Source: Amia ocellicauda
Taxonomy: Eukaryota > Chordata > Actinopteri > Amiiformes > Amiidae
Direction of reading: 5' to 3'
NCBI RefSeq assembly: GCF_036373705.1
Contig: NC_089856.1
Coordinates: forward strand, 3,931,001 to 3,995,000
Length of the DNA stretch: 64,000 nt
The notes under the pieces are model-generated. The model was given only the letters and a program-made list of their open reading frames with translations. It did no database searches and had not been told where the DNA came from. Below are positions 49,117 through 60,187 of this stretch, in pieces. Every line of letters starts with the position of its first letter. Within the stretch, counting starts at the first letter, position 1. A program made the translations under genes and the position numbers.

Positions 49117-51153
49117 GCGCAGGAGGAGGAGACGGGGGCCGTGGTCACCCCCGAGATGGACTATGGGTGTGTGGTGGTGACGGCTGCCCTCACCGACAGA
49201 CTGGACAAGACCGATCCCACCGCAGAGCCAGACTGCCCCAGCCCCGTGCCCCCACACACGCCCCCTCCGTCCACCACCCCCACACCCACAACCCCCCCCC
49301 CGACCACCACCACCACCACCACCACCACCATGCACATCTCCAGCGGAGGGGAGCTCTTCGAACAGCAGACCCTACAGACAGTGGTGGCCAGCTGTCAGAT
49401 CCCAGATGCCGGTGGCCACATCGAGGGTTCTCAGGTAGGACTGGTGTTTTGTACAGTGCCAGGAGAACAGGGCCTCCATCGCCGTGTGTGTGTGTGAAAG
49501 GTCCGTCTCTGCCTGCAGGTCATCATCATCACGGGGCCCGGCTATGAGGCACTGACGTCGGAGGGCATCCACCTGAACGTGGGCGAGGGCGTGGGCAACG
49601 AGATGACCTGCACGGTCATCGAGGGGGTGGCCTACAACCAGGTCTGCGACTCTGATGGCGGCCACAGGGGCGGGCTGCGGCCTGAGGACGGCATCCGAGG
49701 TACGGGCGTGCGGTTTGTGCCCGTCTCGGCCTATGCCTCGTGCCCGTGTAGTTTCTGTGTGAGGCAGTGCGTGGGGGTTGATGTTCGGTGCCCCCGTGTT
49801 TTACTGCTCTTTCATATTTGTTGTGCGCACCTACACACACACTGCAGTGAGCAAACATCCAAAACCCGGTGTATTTTATTAATACGCAGTGGCTATAGGA
49901 AATATTCACCCCCAGGACATTTTTACATTTTGTTACAATCTGAAATTTGAGTGCATTTGAATAGTAGTCTTTTCCTTTGATTTACACAACTTAGTTCACA
50001 CGTTCAAAGCAAAGAAGGGCCTTGGCTATATTTATGTATATATGTATGTATGTATTTATTTATTTACTCATTTATCTTCTTCCAGCAGTCCACAATAAGC
50101 AGATGGTCCACACCAGCCTGGAGGAGGGGAGCCCGGGGGACCCCTCGGAGGAGAAGAAAGGGCACAGCTCGATGCACAGGTGAGCGCTGCAGGGTGTCGC
50201 TAGGCTTGGGTTTAACCTGCAGCCTGTGACACAATAAATAAATAAATGGACAAATATTAGATGTGGAGCAGCTGGTGGTGTTGTCTCAAAAAGGCTCAAC
50301 GGGGAGATGGCACTTAAACTGGGGCCCTAGCGTCAGTACCTGAGTTTACTTCTGGTTCATCTGGAAGGGATCTGCATACCTGATCCGTGCATATTGGTGA
50401 CCAGCACTGTCCCTCTCCTGAGTTTTCTGTACAAGTGAGGAGACTCTTACCCCCCACCACCCTTCCTCTGCCCGTGCCCATGCCTCGCTGAGGGGTGCTG
50501 GCTGTGCAGTCGATAACCGTGCTGGCTGTTCACCTGCAGGAGCAAGAGGAGCCGGCGGGGCCCCGTGATCGAGGCGGATGGCATGCTGAAGATGTTTCAC
50601 TGTCCCTACGAAGGCTGCAGCCAGGTGTACGTGGCCATCAGCAGCTTCCAGGTGAGCGGTCAGCGTGGCGCTCTCGTGCCGCTCCTCGCGGTCACCGTTG
50701 TACGTGGCGCCCCGCGCTGTGAGAGGCGTTGGACAGGGGCGCCTTGTTGTCATCCCTCAAAGTCTGCGTGGGCTACTGCCAGCTGCTTCTGCGCTGATCC
50801 GGGCCCGCTCTCTTTCAGAACCACGTCAACCTGGTGCACAGGAAGGGCCGGACGAAAGTGTGCCCCCACCCGGGCTGCGGGAAGAAATTCTACCTCTCCA
50901 ACCACCTGCACAGACACATGATCATCCACTCAGGTACAAACACTAACAGGCTGTGCTGTAGTTCTGCGTGGGGGTGTGATTGTAGAGGTCGCCACGGGGG
51001 CACGGATGGGTAGTATCGAAAAATACGTTATACGTACGCAATACATACGTTTGTTACATGTTAGTATTTTAAAGCATACCATCAGAGTGTTTTGTTTCGA
51101 AAATACACACATGAAAGTAGTTTGTATTGCTCAAATATCTATATTTTATAAAT

Positions 51154-51184
<31 letters not shown>

Positions 51185-52409
51185 ATGTATATATATATAT
51201 ATATATATATATGGGTAATTTTATGTTGAAACATTGATATCAAATGCAAACCACAATGTCACTCGAAAATAAAATTCAAATCCTTAATATCTGAGCACAT
51301 AGCTTATCAAGACCATAAATACTTCCCATCTGTCTATTCTCCATGAACCCCCTCTCCCATTTTGCCTGCTGCCCCCCTGGGTGCCATTTCACAATTGATC
51401 TGCATACAGGGTTAATGTGGTTTATTCTTCCAACCAAGTCGATGGCTTGTGAAGTCTTGGAAACAAAATTCGAAAAGACTTGAACACTTGGAACAATATT
51501 GAGGATTATTGTTGAACAATAATCCCAGCATGTTGATTTGAGAAACAGTCTCTACTGCGCAGTATCTCATTTAATGTCGACTCGTTTCACAAAGACGATG
51601 GAACGAATCGCACGTGTTTGGTGTTGAGGACGGTCTTTTCCATCTGAGCTGTTGATGCTGATATATACTGATTGTGTGTAGCTGTGGTTCTCATTGTGAG
51701 AGCAATCGAAATGCTTTGATGACTGAAGAATCCTCCCGTATGCGTGTAGGATGTATAATGTGCACGTACACGATGTGTCAGAGTTGTACCCGTGTCAATG
51801 CCAGCCTGTGTTGTGGATCACCCACCCACAGGTGTGCGAGACTTCATCTGCGAGACGTGCGGCAAATCATTCAAGCGCAAGAACCACTTGGAGGTGCACC
51901 GGCGCACACACACCGGGGAGACGCCGCTGCAGTGAGTATGGAGGGCCTGCGTGGGAGTGTGGGCGGGTGACACTACAGATTCCCTTTCTGTTGTCTGAGG
52001 TGAAGGCCTTCAGGATTCCCCCCGTGTGTTCAAGGAGTATTGCAGCAGCCGTGCTGGTCGGAGCGTCTCCAATACCGCACACTCCGACTCCCCAGCCCCC
52101 TCTATGTTGCCCGCTTTCCCGAACTGTGCGGAGTCCTTACATCTTGTTTGTTCCTCCTTTCCTCCCTCTCTTTCCGTCTGTTCTTCTCCTCCTCCCTCAA
52201 TTCCTCGCTTCCTCCCCCTCTCCATGCCCAGGTGTGAGATCTGCGGGTACCAGTGCCGGCAGCGGGCGTCTCTGAACTGGCACATGAAGAAGCACACCCC
52301 CGAAGTGCAGTACAACTTCACCTGCGAACACTGCGGGAAGAGGTTCGAGAAGCTGGAGAGCGTCAAGTTCCACAAGCTGAAGAGCCACCCCGAGAAGCAG
52401 GCGGCGTGA
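46647..52409 (+). CDS. ZNF653: Zinc finger protein 653 (five C2H2 fingers)
   Basis: Ten coding exons join in frame to 689 aa: 46647-46939, 48059-48099, 48305-48610, 48785-49434, 49519-49699, 50086-50179, 50540-50651, 50819-50933, 51832-51931 and 52232-52409. The N-terminus has [20 protein letters not shown] and [12 protein letters not shown], then [17 protein letters not shown] and [12 protein letters not shown], all as in human ZNF653. A long acidic low-complexity region with polyQ and polyThr follows (exon 4), then a conserved block [20 protein letters not shown]. Five C2H2 fingers end the protein: [51 protein letters not shown] and [13 protein letters not shown], with TGE(T/K)P-type linkers. 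In human it is a nuclear repressor that antagonises the nuclear receptor NR5A1. The 3'UTR ends near AATAAA at 54449-54454. Confidence 0.95.
46987..47066. repeat. (AAT)n and (TAG)n microsatellites
   Basis: About fourteen AAT units (46987-47030) are followed, after GCAGCCG, by about nine TAG units (to 47066). This lies at the start of ZNF653 intron 1. Confidence 0.9.
47164..47698. repeat. Compound (CA)n / GTTTAA minisatellite
   Basis: A higher-order tandem array: blocks of CA repeats, each ending in AGTTTAAC, then CA again. I count 22 GTTTAA interruptions in about 535 bp, at uneven spacing (roughly 14-30 bp). It lies in ZNF653 intron 1. Open frames within it (CVCVK and similar) are artefacts. 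Confidence 0.95.
49066..49332. repeat. CAG and ACC codon repeats inside ZNF653 exon 4
   Basis: A CAG run (about 49084-49112) codes for about ten Gln in EQQPQQQQ.... A (CCA)n run (about 49303-49330) codes for polyThr preceded by Pro/Thr-rich sequence. Both are in frame and keep the exon open. Confidence 0.9.
49886..50035. mobile_element. DNA-transposon-like interspersed repeat end
   Basis: CAGTGGCTATAGGAAATATT, then CACCCCCAGGACATTTTTACA, resembles the terminal part of a family found repeatedly in fish introns (usual form CAGTGCCTATAGAAAGTATT). Only one end is present. It sits in ZNF653 intron 5, ending about 50 bases before the exon-6 acceptor. The class is uncertain. Confidence 0.45.
51155..51212. 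repeat. (GT)n(AT)n microsatellite
   Basis: A GT run followed by an AT run in ZNF653 intron 8. Confidence 0.9.
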
Positions 52410-54475
52410 GAGCGAGAGAGACCGCTGCTCCGGGAGATGGCCTGGATCCGGGCTTCTGTGACGAGAGCACATTCCCAAGCCTCTCTCTCACACGACCAAC
52501 AGCTGAGACACCAGACGGGAGCCACTGTGTGGGGTGCTGCCAGGAAGTGGGGAAGCTCCTTGGGTGTCTTCTCCAAACAACAAACTTGACCTCCTGTTTT
52601 TCTTCTTCCCTTTGGATTCTGTCTATCCCGCCCCCACCCCCAGATCTCCTATTCTCCTATCTCGTTCCTCGGACACCCCCAGTCTAGTTCATATCGTAGC
52701 TTCATTGTAAGTCTCCTAGTCTCCAAAGACGCAGATCAATCAGGGCTTGATGAATGGAGGGCTGTGACAGGGAGTGCTCTTTGGAAAGGCTTGTTCCCCC
52801 ACGATCTCTATTACGACCCAGACACTTTGCTAGAGAAGGGCCTGCAGTGCTCCCGAGGCTTTATAGATGGTTGACCTGTGTGGATCTCTCCCTAAGCTGG
52901 ACTCTTCCCCCTCCCTGCCCAGTAATCTCATCTGCACCGTCCTCCTGAGGGCATTTCTTGGCCCTGGATCAGTTCTTTTGAACCTTTGGGAACAAACCTG
53001 CCTCCTACATCCCTCTGTCGGCTCCCCATCCCAATCAGACTGCCTTTCCCTGCTGATTCGGGAGCAGTTTCGATGTGGAGCTGCAGGGGGCGCTGCTTAT
53101 ACTTTTCCAGCATTATCTCCCAGGATTTGGATTTAGTTTTTTCCCAAATTGAAACAATCCCCTGCCCCCCAACTAAATAATTCCTTTAGGGGGGTGTGAG
53201 TACTTCAGTTCACAACCAAGACCAAGTCCCAAGATCATCCTATTTCGACCTTCAATAAGGAAAACAAAAAACGGCTCGGGATATCTGGGTGGATATTTAA
53301 AATCGGTGTCCCACCCTTTCCCTCCTGCTCTGCTGCATCATTCTTCCACACGCAGGATGGGGGCGGCGGAAGGTTTGTTTCATCCACAGACTACCTGGTT
53401 TCAATTAAACCATTTCGGACATTCCACTCGTTTGAGGTTTGTATTTGATGTGACCTCCTGCCCCACAGTTTAAACAGACCCATGTTTCATGTGGGCTAGG
53501 AGTATTGCCCGAAGAGCCCTGAATTCTCTGCTGGTCTAATGAGTGTGTTGGCCACACGCACACACGGCTGAAATAGTGATACAGCGAAGGATGATCAGTC
53601 TCTTCCTTCTGGCTTTTTTCGATGTCACTTTTTCATACTGATGCAGGGACTGACACTGAACTCCCGTTTACACGCCAGCTTGAGACATTGCAGGTTTTCC
53701 CCAACTAGGATTTTTGCATAGACATTACGCCACACCTTACCTTATCCCGGCTAAATGTGTATATAAGCCTCTGTTTTTTGTTTTGTTTTTGTTTTTGTTT
53801 TGTCTGTGCAATCTGGATAACTGCCAGGCACTCTGAAACCCTGAAACGGATCCCGCTGCTGAGCAATGGGTGTCCTTTGTCATCCTTGCTGAGGAACAAT
53901 AATGCGCACTTTAATGTGGAGGTTGTATAGACATTGTTTCTGACACTTCACGGTATTTAAAAGGAAGAACAACAAAACTGAAATATCTATGGCTTTCACC
54001 CACAGCGGTGACTTTTGCGTATCGATGGGGAGCTTGAGGTATGATTGTGGGTGCTGTGTCTGTTTGGTGTGATTATGACGGCAGGATGAAGAGGATCTGC
54101 TAGAAGAGTTGGGGGCAGTCCCACAGCAATTCAGATAAGGATGGAAAAGGCTGTGCATGGAGAACAAGGGCGGGACATTCGTCTCGGGACGGCCGAGTCC
54201 GGCCAGCTGGTTAAACCAAACCTTGTGTCAGTGTCTGTGAAATGAAAAACAAGAAAAAAGTGTGTTGCTTTTTTGGCTGAAAGTGGTTTGTGTTCCTCTG
54301 AGATTATAATGCACTAACTGAACACTGTAATGTGACAGACCTCTGTTTACTGTATTATAGAAATGCTAAATATGTAAAATATGTGAATATAAATTCAAAT
54401 GTATAGAGAATCCCCCCAGACTCAAGAAAGCCAGTTTGGGTCTTGAACAATAAAACGAGGTTTCACTCCGACCCT
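52410..54475 (+). other. ZNF653 3'UTR
   Basis: About 2.0 kb after the stop with no other gene, closing at AATAAA (54449-54454) followed by GT/CT-rich sequence. The extent is inferred from the signal. Confidence 0.55.
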
Positions 54476-57100
54476 GCTCTTTACATGTGTTTTGTCTTTG
54501 GGCCACTGGAGGGCAGTGTCCAGTAGGAAAGGGTTTATGGTTCCATCAATGCCAACACCAACACATTCTGCCCATTCATACGTCTTCTGTTATAGTGGCT
54601 GTAAATGTGCATGTGCATATACAGAGTGAGGCTGAGGAGCAGAAGAGCTGGGGCTTTGTTTTGTTTGTTTGTTTGTTTGTTTATTTTTTGCTGCAGGTGT
54701 GCCTGCGGCCCTGCAAACCGAACAGCAGGGACCCCAAAAGTTTAGAGGGGGGATATCTTTGCTTTTGTCAACATTTATACATAATTATTCCTTGGACAAC
54801 AATGTTATCTACCGCTGACGTTAGTTATTTGTGCTAACGTGACCATTAATATGACTAACTTGCGACTACTAACGTTACCTAGATAGCCAGCTACCTGTAA
54901 TATAGCTTGTTAGGTCGGGGCACTCATAGGCAGGGGCGTGTCAAGGGCGGCCCCCCCTACGAACGCCATCAGCCCCCCCGTCAGCAAGAACAAAACGCCG
55001 CCCCTCCGACACTCTGTCAGAGCGGTGATGATAGGATGGCCCCCTCAATTTGCCCTGTGTCCCCACTCGGCCACCCCGTTGAACATTTTCTGGACAGGCC
55101 GCTGCTCGTAGGCTTAACTTTAACAGGTGACTTTCTGCTGAGGTTGATCGGATGATGTTGACTGACAGAAGATTTCTATAACGGCTGTATAAACAGCTGG
55201 CAGTGCAAGAGCATAACTGCTCCACAAGGCTGTGCTGGTTAGGATGAGTTTATGGGGTTTCTCACTATTTGATTGAGATCTGTATGCTTGTGCTTCAATT
55301 ATTGTTGTCCCCTTCCTTGTTGATTGGAATATTCTGAACATATCCTTCCACTGCATATTTTAATCCCTTTTGCCTCGATCTGGAGGATATCGCGGATGTA
55401 TTACTCCAGAAACAATCGCTTACACTGAGCGGTAATGTGCTGCTTTTCCCCTCCATGCTCGGCTGTTACAGTAGATACCGCTTACAACGCAGCGCAGCTT
55501 GAAGGGCGCAGCAACAGAAACTGAGGTGGGCGGGGCTATTGCGAAAGATCAATTGCAGGGTTCCCGCACATCCTGGAAAACTAATGAATTTAATTTAATT
55601 TGTGAGAAGACAAGAGTAGTTAAATATAACTTACAGTAATGGTTTGTTGTGAATGCCTGTTGATTTGTATTAATATTATTGTGTTCTGGACTGTAATCAA
55701 AACCCATCCGCTAAACCTCAAATAAAACCCAGGATATTGGCGGATTCCCTCTCGAGTAGGCAACATGATTTAAATTAACTTATCTTTTCAATGAATAAAT
55801 AATAATAATACTAGAACTAATTGCCCCATATACTCGTAAATCTAACGTTTAAATGTACATATTTGTACACACATTAATGTGCCATGCCTGCAGTTTTATG
55901 CGATTTTAAAATATGTTTTAATAAAATCGAAAACACCATAAATGTATCATTTGAAAGGTATGCATCCACGGTGTTATAATCCCTATTAAACTGTGGTTCT
56001 TAATTTATAAATTGTGACGTTTTGCATTGACGATGTTAGGTCAAAAGTACAGGGCGAAACATAAGGTGAATATGTGGATTAGAGCGGATAATTCAATTTC
56101 CTTTTGTTGTCTTCATTGTATGTGAACATTTATTGAAATCGCACGTGTCCGTTTTTTCGTGGCAACTTACATTTCCAAAGCTGAGGATTTGGGCAGGATT
56201 TCAGAGCAGGCGCATTACACCCGAGCTGATGATCAGTTGCGAACGACACATTTAAAGTGAGCTTGTAGTTTGTAGTTGAAGTAGCCAGTTTCATATGTTT
56301 CTGCTGTGAGACTGGTACTAGTACATTAGATTAAGTCTGAAGTGTGATCTGAAAACACTGTAGCCTATAAGGTTACTGTAACACCTTTATTCTACAAATG
56401 CATTGTAAAAATCGATACACTCATCTTCTGTCAGTGTTTTAAAGGTATTATCGGATCAATAACTTAAATCAGTTAGTTAAATAACTAACATTGTTAAGCT
56501 GGCTGATCGAGCTGTTGTCTATATGAAGTCAACAGCAGCTCATTGTGGGTTCATCCCCCCCTGGCCTGGCCCGTGAGGGGTTTGGGTTGCAGCTTTTGGA
56601 CTTTGGACAATGAGAGATTGGAGGCAAAATAGGTGATTTGTGAGATCTCTAATTTAGGTTTAAAAGTCCATCTCTTCTCTTCATTGCAGTGAGTGGCAGA
56701 GTGGCCGAATATAAGACTGTCATTTGTGTAGGTGTTTGTTTTGCAAATCATTTTGAACTGTCTATCCTTTACACAAATCTATCACACGCTGGACCTTCCC
56801 TCTGAGACTTTTGCCTAAAGTTTTTATGAATAGATGGCTAATCTATGAAGCTTGTGTGTGTGTGTGTGTGTGTGTGTGTATGCGTTTGTGTGTGTATGTG
56901 TTTGTGTGTGTCTATGAGTGTGTGGGAGAGAGAGTGTGTGTATGATTGAGTGAGTGTTTTGCTACCTGAGCAGATTAATGTATTTGCACAGCTCTCCTGA
57001 GAGCAGGGGGGGGCTTCTCCACAGTGACCCAGCACTACAATCACATCACTCCGCCCCCTCCCCACCCAGAACCACCAACCTGTTTTAGAGGTGCAGGTCT
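54476..57100. other. Intergenic region between ZNF653 and the tetraspanin gene
   Basis: No coding exon is recognised. A GC-rich patch at about 54920-55010 (GGGGCGTGTCAAGGGCGGCC...) may be a repeat. A (GT)n run lies at 56853-56879. The rest is AT-rich and ordinary. Confidence 0.5.
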
Positions 57101-57209
57101 CGTCCAGAGAGCGAGAGAGAGCGAGAGAGAACGAGACGGACACCAGGGAATCCTACACTCTCAACAACAGCGCAGTTCCCATCCTGTGCCATACCGCACC
57201 TGAATCAAG
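57085..57209 (+). promoter_or_regulatory. Candidate non-coding first exon of the tetraspanin gene
   Basis: A GAGAGCGAGAGAG-rich segment is followed by sequence ending TGAATCAAG|GTAAGA, a near-consensus donor at 57210. It would splice to the acceptor at 60187, which precedes the tetraspanin ATG by 24 bases. The start of the exon is not defined; the call is inferred from the splice sites only. Confidence 0.35.
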
Positions 57210-57690
57210 GTAAGAACCACCTTCTCGCTCGCTTGCTCCACATTACTGCGGACCAGGGGATGCTGGGAGCCCTCTGGCTCAAGCAGATCGTCTCCTAGTT
57301 TTCCATGGGACCCAGCTGAAATAGGTTGCATTTTCCTCATCCACAAATCATTTAAAGGACGAGCAGTAGGCTTGTTTTGGATTTGTTTTGGGTTGTTTAT
57401 TTCACCTGCTGTCTGACACTGAAATATCCCTGGACACCAAAATCCTGGGGGAGGTGGTTATCACGCCATGTAAACAATAAAAAAAGCACCAAAGCTATGA
57501 AACGTTTGTGTTCAGGAGCTGGCTGCGAAAAACAAGACAAAAAAAGACTTAGTTTGCAGGGATTTCAGTTGTGTTTCTCCCAATGCGGAGGGATGAACAC
57601 AGTGTGTGTGTGGTGGGGGTGTTGAGGAAGCCAGCTAAACAACAGATAATCAATAAGACTTATTTAACTTTTACATTTTTCAACTGGGCT

Positions 57691-57725
57691 ATATATATAT
57701 ATATATATATAATGAGAGAGAGAGA
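57691..57725. repeat. (TA)n(GA)n microsatellite
   Basis: TA repeats followed by AG repeats, in the proposed first intron of the tetraspanin gene. That intron (57210-60187) otherwise shows no gene; a CA-rich stretch lies at 59559-59600. Confidence 0.85.
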
Positions 57726-60187
57726 GGAAAAAAAAATGGAACCTGAAACCGAAATCTACTTTCTTCCCTTCCCGTGAAACTGTTCCCCTTGCAGATGACT
57801 GACTGACATGTGACTCGTCTATAATTAGATTTGGATTTTGCCTTGTTGCTCTGCATGTAGTCTGTGTGTGCCTGTGTACTCTGCCCCATTGTCGGGCTTC
57901 ACTCTTAATGTTAGGAATGTCGCTCCAGCACTTGAAAGTGGAGACCCCCATCGTTTCAGAGGGGCCAAGAGTCTTCTGTCAGGGGCATTTGGGCTGAAGA
58001 GGAGACAGTTGTTTATTTTCTGTGTTCACGGTTAAATGGATTAAATCGGCAGTATCAGTCAGTTTATAACTGTCTTTCCAGGAAACACAATGAAGTGATG
58101 TGTTGCTGTAACGGGGTAAAGATAGTAAAATGGTTTAATGGATACTATAAATTTAGTTCAACTAGAATGAAGTTTAAGGATCAGACTACCACATTGATTT
58201 TGGTCCGGACTAGGGCTTATGTGATGTGTAAAACAGGTGTGGGGACGAGGTGAGACCTGTTATGGCTGGTTACTGATTGATTTGCGCTCCGAAAACTGCC
58301 AGCTCTTTGTAACTGTTGCTGTGGACAACTGGATGCCACCATGCAGAGGGTGGGGGGGCAAACAGGGTCCTAGGTACAGCCAGGATTGAGGGGGTAGGTG
58401 GAGTCTGCGTCTGTTTCTGTTTCATGGTCTGCCAGCTGTTAAACTTGAGCACAGAGTAGAAAATCCCAGTTCTGATAGTCGTGACGTGACTAATATTCTT
58501 CCCTCATGTTTTTTGGCGGGTCTGAGTCATGCGCTGTGGTCATTTTTTAACCATTTTAACTGAACAATGATCTCAAACCTCACTCTTAATGACATCTCGG
58601 TCTTATCCTGAGATTTGTTTGTTTATTTCAATCTTTTTCTATCAGCTTGCACATTTCTCAGATGTCAGCAACCAGACTTTTAAAATGGAACTTCCCATTC
58701 GGTCCGCCTGACTGGATTTGGGGACCTAATAGTGCTAGGTGCTGGACTTCCCCATCCTAGATAATGCTCTTGTTTCGGCTCAATGCAGCGACAGGAGCCT
58801 GTGAGTCTCAGCTGATGAGGAAGTTGACTGCATGCTGTAGCCGGTTCATAAACGTTTTAAAACGGGGGGGGGGGCGCAGGACAGTGATGGTAAACAAACA
58901 ATATTAAGTTCTGAGAAGATAATGAAAACTTTTCTTTCAAACATCGAACCTTGGAGACCATAAAACCTAAATGCACTTTTCCTGTTTTAGTGTTTGAGCA
59001 GCCCCAAGGTGTGGTTATAGGTCAACGTTACTCAAAGAACGTTTGTGGCCTTGACTGGCCAATTGTTTTGTTTTATAGACCTCTATCGCTGGTCCTATTT
59101 CTGTGGCATTACTCATCATTATCTCTTCTGTTTGTCCCTTCCCCTTTCCCGTCCCCCTCACTGTTCCCGGAGCCTGCTTTGCTTCATTTAAATAACTGGG
59201 TTTGTGGTGTTCAGCTTATGCTTTACCATTTCCAAAAATGAATATAAAAAAATCCAGTCCTGCTAAGGGCTCATTGTCCCATCTGAATTTTCCTATTGGG
59301 AGTATTTGCATGTTGACACACACAAACCGATTTAAATATTGAAATAAGCTTTGGGCCCATCTCGGGTCCCTGCTGTGTTTGTGTGTGTTCGGTTTTGGGC
59401 TTGGCATTGTCAGACATTTTTGTGGTCCAGGTGGCTCGTTTTCCTAAATAGCATTGCTCTGTGTTTTTATTAATAAACTAAGTAGTCCTCTATAAGATCA
59501 CTGTGATCCTGGCAGTGTGTGTCTGTATGTATCACAACAGCTGATCCCCCCCCCCCCACACACACAGACACACACGCACACGCAGATACACACAGACACT
59601 CACGCACTCACATGCTCACTCTCCCAGCAGTGTTGCACAGGTATTGCCAAGCAACCACCTGAAGCCAACAAACATCAGCTGCTGATGTCCAAGGGAGAAG
59701 ACCTGCTTTACCCATCACTAATTGCCGCCTGTGAGAGCGGGCTGTTCTGTTTCCGCTGCGGCTGGCCTCTCCCAGCGCTGCCCGTCACAGTGAGTGGGAT
59801 CAGGACTGTGCGGGAGTCACTCCTGGTTCGCCCACACAGATTCTTGCCTTTCCACAACTTCACGAAGCCCAGCTCTGTTTACTGTTGCAAAAAGGTGCAC
59901 AAGGGGTCCAAGTCAGTGAGTGCTTTCAAAGGGCATCTAAGAAAACAAATATCTATAAATGGTGGAAGAAAAATGGTTGTTCATAATAAGTAATAGTAGT
60001 GATCATGTCTGTAGTCCACATCAATGCACGGGTCTCTGTCTGCCCCTTCTGATGATAATCCGCTTTTGCAAACTGTGAAGGCGTGTTGGCGCGGTGTCCT
60101 TCAGTAACACAGGCCCCAGCAGGGTGGCCCCTCCGTGTCCCGTCTCTTCAGGCAGAGCCGGACTAAACCTTGCATTCCCTCGTTTAG

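Noticed and set aside
54915-55010. GC-rich patch AGGGGCGTGTCAAGGGCGGC as a CpG promoter
   Set aside because: It looks like a degraded repeat; there is no gene start downstream in the expected distance.
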